Below, piece after piece: positions 34,096 through 41,929 of a stretch of DNA of 64,000 bases. The position numbers and the translations under genes are program-made. Numbering within the stretch: position 1 is the stretch's first letter; the number at the start of each line of letters is the position of its first letter. Source of the stretch: Bacillota bacterium (GTDB taxonomy: Bacteria; Bacillota; Clostridia; Christensenellales; UMGS416); assembly GCA_023398815.1 (NCBI GenBank), contig JAEWRW010000046.1, positions 62,001-126,000 on the forward strand, written 5' to 3'. Below the pieces are notes generated by a model. That model saw only the letters and a program-made list of their open reading frames with translations, had not been told where the DNA came from and searched no databases.

Positions 34096-34652
34096 ACCTT
34101 TAGGATTTCCTTTTCCTTGTCCTTGAGGCTGTCATCCACCGCCTTGCTCTGCCGGTCGGTCAGCTTCTGCACTTCTTCCTCAAAGCGCTTCAGATCGTCC
34201 TCGGTGATCTCGCTGGCTTTCTGCAGCTTCTTGAGTGCGTCGTTGGCATCCCGGCGGATGTTGCGCAGGGCCACCTTGGCCTCCTCACCGTACTTGTGCA
34301 CGGTCTTGACGAGCTCCTTGCGGCGCTCCTCGGTCAGCTCCGGAATAGCCAGACGAATGACCTTGCCGTCATTGATGGGGTTAATGCCCAGGTCGCTGGT
34401 GCGGATGGCCTTCTCCACCAAAGGGATGAGCTTGTTGTCCCAAAGGGAGATGACAAGCATCCTCGGCTCGGGGGCGGAGACGTTGCCGACCTGGGTCAGA
34501 GGCGTCGGCGTACCGTAATAATCGACCTTGATGTTGTCCAAAAGCTGGGGATTGGCCCTGCCCGCACGGATGCTGTTGAGCTCCTGCCGAAGCACGCTGA
34601 GCGTCTTGCTCATATGCTCCCCGGCATCCTTGATGATGTCGGCTGCCGCCAT
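34092..34652 (-). CDS. frr: Ribosome recycling factor
   Basis: A 186-residue two-domain protein that, with EF-G, splits post-termination ribosomes. Recognisable pieces are SKTLSVLRQELNSIRAGRAN, YYGTPTPLTQVGNVSAPE, GKVIRLAIPELTEERRKELV and the C-terminal helix LQKASEITEDDLKRFEEEVQ. Start ATG at 34650-34652 with GAGGAGGGG upstream. It is first in an operon of eight genes reaching polC. pyrH, tsf and rpsB, which often precede it, are not here. Confidence 0.97.
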   Translation of the reverse strand: MAAADIIKDAGEHMSKTLSVLRQELNSIRAGRANPQLLDNIKVDYYGTPTPLTQVGNVSAPEPRMLVISLWDNKLIPLVEKAIRTSDLGINPINDGKVIRLAIPELTEERRKELVKTVHKYGEEAKVALRNIRRDANDALKKLQKASEITEDDLKRFEEEVQKLTDRQSKAVDDSLKDKEKEILKV

Positions 34653-34680
34653 GATTGCCCCTCCTCGTTGATTTTTCCTC

Positions 34681-34709
34681 ATTTTACAATACCTGACCGG
34701 CAAACTCAA
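34681..34709 (-). promoter_or_regulatory. Promoter of the frr-to-polC operon
   Basis: The minus strand has TTGAGT (34704-34709), a 17-base spacer and TAAAAT (34681-34686), 28 bases before frr. No other convincing promoter was noticed within the ten-kilobase operon. Confidence 0.7.
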
Positions 34710-34732
34710 TACGCAATCCCCTGCGGTTCGGT

Positions 34733-34761
34733 TTGTGCCCGAGCGCGAAGTAAGATATAAT
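34733..34761 (+). promoter_or_regulatory. Promoter of the EamA transporter gene
   Basis: TTGTGC (34733-34738), a 17-base spacer and TATAAT (34756-34761) lie 29 bases before the start. It is divergent from the frr promoter; their -35 elements are about 23 bases apart. Confidence 0.75.
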
Positions 34762-34790
34762 GAATTGGATTTGCACATGCGGAGGGAATC

Positions 34791-35702
34791 ATGGGGAAGG
34801 GGATCAACTTGGAGCTGCGGGGGCGCAACGCCCACGGGATAGCCATCCTGTTGCTGGTCATCATCGCGGTTCTGTGGAGCATGGGGGGCTTGCTCATCAA
34901 GTCCGTCGACGCTCACCCGCTGGCCATCGCCGGCAGCCGCAGCGTCATCGCCGCGGTGGTGGTGTTCCTGGTGCGAGGCCGGCGGCCCTGGCACATCAAC
35001 CGTGATCAAATTTTAGCCGCGGTGTTCTACACCGGCACGGTGGCGCTCTTTGTGGCAGCCAATAAGTTCACCACCGCCGCCAACACCATCCTGCTACAAT
35101 ACACCGCGCCCATCTACGTGGCTCTGCTGAGCGCGTGGTTCTTGAAGGAGCGTATTCGCCTCTACGATTGGATTACGGTGGCCGTGACGCTGGGCGGCAT
35201 GGCGCTCTTCTTCCTGGATGAGCTCAACACCCGCGGCATGGCCGGGAACATCATGGCGCTGGCCAGCGGGTTGACGTTTGCGCTCTTCACGCTCTTCATG
35301 CGCCGGCAGAAGGACGGCTTTCCCCTCGATTCGGTGCTGCTGGGCAATGTGCTCACCGCCGTCGTGGGCCTTCCGTTTCTGCGCTTTGGCATACCCGATG
35401 GCACCGGCTGGCTTTGCCTTGTCACGCTGGGCGTTCTGCAGTTGGGCATCCCCTATGTGCTCTATTCGGCGGCCATCCGCCACACCACCGCGCTGGAGAC
35501 CATTCTCATCCCCGTGCTGGAGCCGCTCCTGAACCCCGTGTGGGTGCTGCTCTTCCTGCATGAGCAGCCGGGCCGGTGGGCGCTGGCCGGCGGTGCCGTC
35601 GTCATCGCCGCGGTGACGGCCCGCTGCCTGTGGGTAGCCCTGCGGGAGCGGCGGACCACCACCCCGGGGGATGCCACACCGACCGAAAGCCTGCCGGAGT
35701 AA
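34791..35702 (+). CDS. EamA/DMT family transporter
   Basis: A 303-residue membrane protein with ten predicted helices in two repeated EamA halves. The first half begins AILLLVIIAVLWSMGGLLIK and includes FTTAANTILLQYTAPIYVAL. The second begins GNIMALASGLTFALFTLFMR and includes TTALETILIPVLEPLLNPVW, the typical duplicated motif. Such proteins export amino acids, metabolites or drugs; substrate is not predictable. GGAGGG lies six bases before the ATG. It is monocistronic, with its own promoter and terminator. Confidence 0.9.
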   Translation: MGKGINLELRGRNAHGIAILLLVIIAVLWSMGGLLIKSVDAHPLAIAGSRSVIAAVVVFLVRGRRPWHINRDQILAAVFYTGTVALFVAANKFTTAANTILLQYTAPIYVALLSAWFLKERIRLYDWITVAVTLGGMALFFLDELNTRGMAGNIMALASGLTFALFTLFMRRQKDGFPLDSVLLGNVLTAVVGLPFLRFGIPDGTGWLCLVTLGVLQLGIPYVLYSAAIRHTTALETILIPVLEPLLNPVWVLLFLHEQPGRWALAGGAVVIAAVTARCLWVALRERRTTTPGDATPTESLPE

Positions 35703-35715
35703 GCTGCAACAACCA

Positions 35716-35746
35716 AAGGACGGATCGCACAGCGATCCGTCCTTTT
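35716..35746 (+). terminator. Terminator after the EamA gene
   Basis: Stem AAAGGACGGATCG with CGATCCGTCCTTTT around a five-base loop lies 14 bases after the stop codon. The following 35747-36148 is AT-balanced, codes for nothing convincing on either strand, and shows no repeat. Confidence 0.88.
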
Positions 35747-36148
35747 CATGTGCTCCGAAAAGGGCCTGATGACGCACGAAAGGACATCCCCATCTTGCCT
35801 GTTCCCCGCACACACTGCCAAATTGCCCCGTGGCAGCATAGCCTTGCCTCGCACCCCGAAACTTATCGGTTGGTGCCCGGCCAAAGGTATTTGTGGCGAA
35901 TAATGAGGCCCAACTTGTAATGACTTGTGTCAGTCGACTCCATTTCATACCATTTCGATGCCAAACGACAATCCAGTGTCCCGTTCCAACACTGTGCCTC
36001 AGCTCTATCGGCCAGGATCGGCATTCGTCACCAGTGGGTACACGCTCCCTGTTTTCAAGGAAAACTCTTACACGGACTGATGCTCCTCTCCATCGGATCT
36101 CCGTCACATGCTCCCCAGCGTACCTCGGTATCGTTTTGCACGGCAGCC

Positions 36149-36176
36149 AAAAGCGGGTCGCTGATGCGGCCCGCTT
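36149..36176 (-). terminator. Probable terminator after the papain-like protease gene
   Basis: AAGCGGG (36170-36176 read on minus) pairs with CCCGCTT (36151-36157), followed on the minus strand by TTGGCTG. It lies about 90 bases after the stop codon. The U-tract is short, so this is moderate evidence only. Confidence 0.45.
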
Positions 36177-36263
36177 GGTGTATCATTGTGCGTTTTGATT
36201 GGATGCCGAGACTCGCTCACTTCCGCATCGGCCCCCAGGTGCCGTGTGCTTCAACCTCACCCA

Positions 36264-39176
36264 TCACTGCGTCTTGCTTATCGTGAAGCGGAAAGTGGTG
36301 CTGTTGCCCGCCTTGTCCTTCACCGTCAGCACATAGGTGCCCTCGGCAGAGAACTGGTTGTTGGCGGGCCATTCATGGGCCCCGCCGTTTAACGTTGCCG
36401 AGCGGCTTAAAAAGTTGGTGTCTGAGGTGCTGACGGTGACCGGGGCATTGACCGTAGCGCCGCTGACGATATCGTTCGTCGACGTCCACGCGGCGATCCT
36501 CGGCACGGTCTTGTCCGCGGTGAAGGTGAATGTTTTGGCATTGCCGGCGGCATCAAAGACCCGCACAAGGTACTTGCCATCAGTCGCGAACTTGCCGCCC
36601 GACGGCCAGGAGATCGGCACCCCGCTGCGGGTGGCGGTGTAGGTGAGGCTGGACTTGTCAGTGGCCGTGACCGTCACAGTCCGGTTGGTGACACTGCCAC
36701 TCTTCAGCGTGCCCGCCGATGTCTTGGCCTTCACTTTGGGGGCGGTGGTGTCGGTGCTCTTGACGATCTTGACCTTCAGGCTCTTGCTTGTCCCGCTGGA
36801 GAAGTGAACCGTCAACGTGAAGGAACCCTTGGCCTGCTTGGCCAGGTACTTCTCCTTGATCGTGAGGGTGGAGCCGCTGACGCTGTAATCGGTGGTCTTC
36901 TTCAAGGCTTTGCTGCCGCGGGTCACCGACGTCACCGAGAAGCCGTTAGTCGTCATCGCCACCGACCGGCTGCTGTTCTGCTTGGATTTGGAGTACTGGT
37001 TGTAGTAAATGCGCGTCTGCTGCAGCAGCGGCGCGGTCTTGCTCGTCAGGGTCATGGCCTTGCTGGTGGTGCTGCCCAGCGACCCGCTGGTGAAAGCAAC
37101 CTTCGCGCCGGACACCGCCGCGCTGTGGGAGGTGCCCAGGTTGGTGAAGGTGGCCTTGCCAGCCTTGGCCGTCACCCTTGTCGTACCCGTCAGCTTCCAC
37201 GCGCCGCTGTCGGCCTTGGCCGCGGTGACGACGGTGTTATTGTCAGCCGTACAGAGGTTGCCATAGGTATCCTTCACCCCCACCACCGGCTGGGTGGCGA
37301 AGCGGACGCTGCGAATCTTGGGCGCGACCGGGGCCGTGAGCAGTGACAACCGCGTGGCCTTGGCGGCCGTCGGGGTCACCGTCGCCGTGGCATAGAGGCC
37401 CGTCGCCGCAAACGTCAGCTTCTGCGCTGCGGCCTTGTGCAGCACCAGCGGCGCCTTGCCCACCCCGTTGGTGAAGGTGACAACCGCGCTGGCTAAGGAA
37501 CCGGTCAGCGCCACACCACCAAAGCTGCCGGTGGTGCCGGCGGCACTGGCGCTGTAGCCGCTCACCTTCACCGTGGCGGTGCCGTTGAAGTCCGTCACTG
37601 CGGCACCGCCGGATGTCTTCATCGTCAGTGTCACCGTGGTGGCCACGCCGGCCGTGGGCTTGGCGTTGGCAACCGCCGCCGACAGGGCATTGCCCTGCAC
37701 AAAGGCGTGAATGCAGGCATTGGCATTGGGGAAATAGTCGGTGATGTCCGACCAGTTGATGCCATTGGCCGAAACATAGCTCTGCCCGGCAGCCGCGGTG
37801 GCCTGGCTGGAGTAGGAGGAGGTCTGGTTGTATTCAACAGCGATCGGGTATTCGTTCTGGTATGCCGTGCCGAAGTTGAGATCGGTCAACCCCACCAGCA
37901 CCCGGAACTTCTGCCCCTTGGTCAAGGAGACCGCATGGGACAGGTTCACGCGGGTGTACCCGGCAATGGCTACGGTTCCCGTCTGCCCGCTGGCCACCGT
38001 TTGGTACGCGCCGGCGGTGGTGCTGTAGGCCTGAATGACAAGGGAATACTTCGTGTCATCACCCGTGGTATAGAAGCCGACGGCGGCTAGCGACCCGGCA
38101 TTGCTGGCGGTGTAGTCATTCCTCGCCCACTGAGTTTCATGGTCGCCCAAACCGATGTTGGTCGTCCAGCCCAGCGGGTCGTAGGAATACTCCCTCTCGC
38201 CGGTGGGTTCCTTGGCCAGCGCATAGCCATAGGCGTTGGTGTGGTACCCATCGGAATTGTAGAGGCTGGCATCGTAATAGGACAGGTAGAAATACCCGTG
38301 GTCCCCCTCGCTGGTGCCCCAGCTATTCTTGATGATCCATGCGCCGCTGCCGGCGGGAGTTTGGGCGAACTTGCTCTTGGAGAAGGTGTCGTCCCAGCCC
38401 ACGATGGTGACGGCGTGGTTGCCATACCGGCTGTCGCTGTCCGGGTTGTAATAGGCGCAGGTGTCCTCGTCGTAATAGGCGGAATTGTCGTGGTCGGAGT
38501 AGTAAGAGATGGCCACCGCGCCGGTCGTCATGATGGCGCTCTTAATCTCGCTGCGTGTGTCGTAGACGCGCAGGCCCGTCAGCGTCACCGTGGGTTTGAT
38601 GGTGGCACTGGGCGTGCCCTGGCCATACTTGGCCTGGCTTTCGCTGATGGGACTGGAGCCACGGGCAAAGAGTGCGCTGGTCATCCGCTGGTTGCCGCCC
38701 TGGTTGTACCAGGCGGGGGTGTTGCCATAGGCGTCCTCGGTGTAGTCAAAGTACGGCAGCCCCGACTGCTTGTGGTAGGCATAGTAGGCCAGCTGCCACT
38801 CGGAGTAATCGGGCGAGCTCGAAAGCCCCTTGCTCTTGGCGTAGCTCTCCGCCGAGGCCATGGCTGCAAAGGTCCAACAGGTGCCATACTGCCCTTGGTT
38901 GCGAACGCCGGTGACCCGACTGGAGGGCAGGCGGTAGCTGGCGGGCAGCGTGGTCTTGCCGCGGGTGGTGAAGGCCGCCGACGGCGAACGGGCAATGACT
39001 GTGGTGTCCACCTTGGTGGCCGCACCCTCCGCCTGCTGGGCAGCGGGCAGCATCTCCACGGTCAGCTGCGGCTGCTGCTGGGCATGGGCCGGGGCCGCAA
39101 AGAGGCCAGTGGCCCCCAGACACACCGCGACTACCGCCAGAACACCGGACATCCATCTCACAAACGATCGCTTCAT
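36264..39176 (-). CDS. Secreted multidomain C1A (papain-like) cysteine protease
   Basis: A 970-residue exported protein. A signal peptide (hydrophobic about residues 9-28) ends near AHA33. The peptidase follows: catalytic C100 in NQGQYGTCW with oxyanion Q94, H254 in YGNHAVTIVGWD and N284 in IIKNSWG. Next comes a lectin-like domain typical of bacterial C1 proteases (DPLGWTTNIGLGD, about 330-500), then tandem Ig-like and X2-like modules (TDYSVSGSTLTIKEKYL resembles the X2 fold), and two C-terminal Ig-like repeats (DTTAPKVKAKTSAG and DKTVPRIAAWTS). No LPXTG motif or SLH domain is seen, so it is released or held non-covalently. Start ATG 39174-39176 with GGAG upstream. The likely role is degradation of extracellular protein or host matrix. 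Confidence 0.88.
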   Translation of the reverse strand: MKRSFVRWMSGVLAVVAVCLGATGLFAAPAHAQQQPQLTVEMLPAAQQAEGAATKVDTTVIARSPSAAFTTRGKTTLPASYRLPSSRVTGVRNQGQYGTCWTFAAMASAESYAKSKGLSSSPDYSEWQLAYYAYHKQSGLPYFDYTEDAYGNTPAWYNQGGNQRMTSALFARGSSPISESQAKYGQGTPSATIKPTVTLTGLRVYDTRSEIKSAIMTTGAVAISYYSDHDNSAYYDEDTCAYYNPDSDSRYGNHAVTIVGWDDTFSKSKFAQTPAGSGAWIIKNSWGTSEGDHGYFYLSYYDASLYNSDGYHTNAYGYALAKEPTGEREYSYDPLGWTTNIGLGDHETQWARNDYTASNAGSLAAVGFYTTGDDTKYSLVIQAYSTTAGAYQTVASGQTGTVAIAGYTRVNLSHAVSLTKGQKFRVLVGLTDLNFGTAYQNEYPIAVEYNQTSSYSSQATAAAGQSYVSANGINWSDITDYFPNANACIHAFVQGNALSAAVANAKPTAGVATTVTLTMKTSGGAAVTDFNGTATVKVSGYSASAAGTTGSFGGVALTGSLASAVVTFTNGVGKAPLVLHKAAAQKLTFAATGLYATATVTPTAAKATRLSLLTAPVAPKIRSVRFATQPVVGVKDTYGNLCTADNNTVVTAAKADSGAWKLTGTTRVTAKAGKATFTNLGTSHSAAVSGAKVAFTSGSLGSTTSKAMTLTSKTAPLLQQTRIYYNQYSKSKQNSSRSVAMTTNGFSVTSVTRGSKALKKTTDYSVSGSTLTIKEKYLAKQAKGSFTLTVHFSSGTSKSLKVKIVKSTDTTAPKVKAKTSAGTLKSGSVTNRTVTVTATDKSSLTYTATRSGVPISWPSGGKFATDGKYLVRVFDAAGNAKTFTFTADKTVPRIAAWTSTNDIVSGATVNAPVTVSTSDTNFLSRSATLNGGAHEWPANNQFSAEGTYVLTVKDKAGNSTTFRFTISKTQ

Positions 39177-39339
39177 TGCACGCTCCATTTGCCAAAAGTT
39201 GATGTGGAACAATTTGGTTCCACTGCACTATCATACTAACCGCCTCCGCGGCCAAAGGCAAGAAAAACAAAAAAGCGTTTGTGTTTCTATCACAGCTTTA
39301 GAAGCTCACGTTTTCAGGCAACACCCATCCTCCGCCAGG

Positions 39340-39861
39340 GGCGCAACGCAACCGCCGGGGCGGAAACCCACCCCGGCGGACAGACTGTCAAAAAGTCGAT
39401 GGAGGAAAGAAGGAAAAGAACCGAGCGCCCCATCGCAACATATTGTGTTGCTCACCCTGCTCTCAACGATTTTAACAAATCGTCTGCCGCAGGGTGAGGG
39501 TAACACCCCATCGCAACACGTTGTGTTGCTCGCACCACTCTCAACGATTCTAAAGAATCGTCTGCCGCAACGTCAGACGCCCCGGAAGGGCGTCCAACCC
39601 AAGCGCTGTGATGGCGGCGCTTGCGTCGCCATAGCCGCACGAGGCGGCGTTAGGCGCGCCGGGCGGGAATGAGATTCGGCGACATGTGCGGCGAATCAGA
39701 CACGCATGGATGCGTGTCCAACCGTCGCGCCGTGAAGGCATTGCAGCGCAATGCCTTAGCGCCCGGATGGCGCGTAAGGCGTGAACGGCGATCTGACCAT
39801 AACGAGAACAAGCACTCTGAATCGCGGCTGTCGCAACAGCGGCAGCCGCGAAATCGAGTGC
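39340..39861 (-). repeat. Structured intergenic repeat, copy 2 (candidate ncRNA, expanded)
   Basis: Read on the minus strand from just after the asnB stop: P1 GCACTC/GAGTGC (39856-39861, 39812-39817) encloses P2 CGCGGCTG/CAGCCGCG with a 12-base loop (39843-39850, 39823-39830). Several added hairpins follow, such as AAGGCATTGC/GCAATGCCTT (39736-39758) and GACACGCAT/ATGCGTGTC (39699-39718). Then come P3 GATTCG/CGAATC around CGCACATGTCG (39673-39697) and two tandem P4 modules (39509-39573 and 39431-39497). Each P4 has an ACGATT...AATCGT stem and a GCAACA...TGTTGC hairpin. A CCGCCGGGG hairpin (39352-39380) lies near the far end. It fills the 700-base gap between asnB and the protease gene; no protein is plausible. 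Confidence 0.72.
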
Positions 39862-39874
39862 CGTCAGCCTGGCG

Positions 39875-41704
39875 TTACAGAGCCAGCTCCACCCCGAAGT
39901 GACGGAACCAGTGGTCCATCTGCACCAGGTAGGCAATGAGCTGGGGCCGGGCCATCAGTTGGCCGAACCAGGTGATGTTGTTGAGGTTGGTGAGGTCGTC
40001 CAGAATATCGCGCCGCAGCAGCGCGTGCAGGGGCGACGAATGGTCGCGCAGGCGTTCCTCCAGCAGGTTTGTCACAATGCGCTCGTATTCGGGGTTGTGG
40101 GTCTTGGGGTAGGGGCTCTTCTTGCGCTGGCGGATGGAATCGGGCAGAATGCCCTCCAGCGCATCCCGCAGTACTGCCTTCTCCACGTCAGCCCGGCGTT
40201 TGATGCTCCACGGGATGTTGTAGACGTACTCGGCGATGCGGTGGTCAGCAAAGGGCACGCGAACCTCCAACGCCGAGGCCATCGACATCCTGTCCTTGCG
40301 CTCCAGGAGGTTGTGCATGAAGTACCACATGCTGAGGTAGCTCGTCTGGCGCAGCGCCAAGTCGCGGCCCCGCTCATTGGGTAGGCGGGGGCACTCAGCC
40401 AGGCTCCGGGCAAAGGTGTCGTGGATGAAGCCCTTCCCCTCCTCCGCCCCGATGGCATCGGGCTCAAAGAGGCTGGCCCGCATGTCCAGGGAGTAGATCC
40501 ACGGGAACCCCGAAAGCTCCTCGGGCGCGTTGGCAAACCATGGGTAGCCGCCAAAGATTTCGTCGGCGCACTCACCGGAGATCCCCACGCTATGCCGCCC
40601 CTTGATCTGCCCGCAATAGTAGAGCAGGGACGAATCCACATCCCCCATGCCCGGCAAGTCGCGCATCTCCACCGCCCGGTCCAAAAGGTCGGCAATCTCC
40701 TGCTGTCCTGCCGTCAGCACCGTGTGGTGGGTACCGATGGCCTCGGCCATGAAAAGCGCGTAGTCGTCGTCGCTGTTGGGCTGAAACACCGACCGCTGGA
40801 AGTGCTCCCGGTTGCCCTCGTACTCAAAGGAATAGGTGTCGAGCTGCCGCCCCAGGGCGTGCTCGTGCCCCGCGGCGATGGCGGAGATGGCCGACGAATC
40901 CAGCCCCCCGCTCAGCAGCGTGCACAGCGGCACGTCGGAGACGAGCTGCCGCACCACAGCGTCCCGCACCAGCCAGCGCACCCGCTCCACCGTGTCATCG
41001 GGGCTGTCGTGGTGCTCCTGGGCCGTCAGCTGCCAGTAGGGCAACAATTTCATCCGGTCGGCGTCGAAGTCCAGCGTCCAGCCTGGCAGCAGCTCCTGCA
41101 CGCCGCGGAAGACGCCGGTGCCCGGCACCCGCGTGGGCAGCAGAAAGACCATCTGCCACAGCCCCTGGCGATCGAGCACCGGCTTGACCCCCGGGTGGGC
41201 AAAAAGCGCCTTCATCTCCGAGGCGAACACCAGCCCCTCAGCCGCCACGGTGTAGAAGAGGGGCTTGACGCCCAGCCGGTCGCGCGCCAGCACGACACGG
41301 CGACGGCTCTCCTCATACACGGCAAAGGCGAAGATGCCATTGAGGCGCGACAGGCACCCGGTGTCCCACTCCATAAAGGCGACCAGCAACACCTCGGTGT
41401 CGCAGTGGGTGCGGAACGTCCACCCTCGCGCCTCCAACTCCTGCCGCAGCTCCGCCGTGTTATACAGCTCTCCATTGTAAACGATGGTGTATGTACGGTC
41501 CCCGACGCTTCTGGTCATGGGCTGGCGGCCATTGTCCGGGTCGATGATGGACAGCCGGTTGTGGGCCAGCGCCGCCCACTCGTCGTCGTACAGCCCGTTT
41601 TGGTCCGGCCCCCGGTGGGCCAGCCGCCGGTTCATCTCCCCGGCAATCTCCAGCCGCTCCGGCCTCGTCAGCGTCCCGCCAATCACCCCGGCGATGGAAC
41701 ACAT
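39875..41704 (-). CDS. asnB: Asparagine synthetase, glutamine-hydrolysing
   Basis: A 609-residue class II amidotransferase. The mature protein begins at catalytic Cys2 in MCSIAGVIGG, which fixes the start at the ATG 41702-41704 over the in-frame GTG two codons upstream. The glutaminase half has RLAHRGPDQNGLY, LAHNRLSIID and YNGELYNTAELR. The synthetase half has the ATP PP-loop VPLCTLLSGGLDSSAIS and GISGECADEIFGGYPWF. It makes asparagine from aspartate, glutamine and ATP. It is monocistronic, and structured repeat copy 2 begins 14 bases after its stop. Confidence 0.95.
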   Translation of the reverse strand: MCSIAGVIGGTLTRPERLEIAGEMNRRLAHRGPDQNGLYDDEWAALAHNRLSIIDPDNGRQPMTRSVGDRTYTIVYNGELYNTAELRQELEARGWTFRTHCDTEVLLVAFMEWDTGCLSRLNGIFAFAVYEESRRRVVLARDRLGVKPLFYTVAAEGLVFASEMKALFAHPGVKPVLDRQGLWQMVFLLPTRVPGTGVFRGVQELLPGWTLDFDADRMKLLPYWQLTAQEHHDSPDDTVERVRWLVRDAVVRQLVSDVPLCTLLSGGLDSSAISAIAAGHEHALGRQLDTYSFEYEGNREHFQRSVFQPNSDDDYALFMAEAIGTHHTVLTAGQQEIADLLDRAVEMRDLPGMGDVDSSLLYYCGQIKGRHSVGISGECADEIFGGYPWFANAPEELSGFPWIYSLDMRASLFEPDAIGAEEGKGFIHDTFARSLAECPRLPNERGRDLALRQTSYLSMWYFMHNLLERKDRMSMASALEVRVPFADHRIAEYVYNIPWSIKRRADVEKAVLRDALEGILPDSIRQRKKSPYPKTHNPEYERIVTNLLEERLRDHSSPLHALLRRDILDDLTNLNNITWFGQLMARPQLIAYLVQMDHWFRHFGVELAL

Positions 41705-41851
41705 GGGCACTCACACTCCCGCATTCAAAGTGAGGGCAGCGGCAGGCGCCGTTGCCCTCACCGGCAATGTATGTGGCGGGGGCGGGGGTGGTGAGGCGCG
41801 CAATTCCCCCACCGCTCTCCGGCCCGACAATGGTAGTAGAGTTTCCTTTTC

Positions 41852-41888
41852 TGGCAACGTTTACACATTGTAAAAGCCGTGGTAAAAT
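41852..41888 (+). promoter_or_regulatory. Cellobiose phosphorylase promoter with overlapping cre-like operator
   Basis: TTTACA (41860-41865), a 17-base spacer and TAAAAT (41883-41888) form the promoter, 42 bases before the start. The 14 bases TGGCAACGTTTACA (41852-41865) read on the other strand as TGTAAACGTTGCCA, matching the catabolite-responsive element consensus TGWAARCGYTWNCW at 13 of 14 positions. A LacI-family protein (CcpA or a local sugar repressor) binding there would cover the -35 and block transcription. Confidence 0.65.
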
Positions 41889-41929
41889 ATGCGAAAACAT
41901 CCATGCATTTTAAACAAGGAGGGACGGCC

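Noticed and set aside
35747..36148. Coding gene in the gap between EamA and the protease
   Set aside because: Frames there are short, lack ribosome sites and have untypical composition; nothing recognisable on either strand.
39431..39573. CRISPR array
   Set aside because: There are only two units, each forms its own hairpins, and there are no equal-length unique spacers or cas genes.
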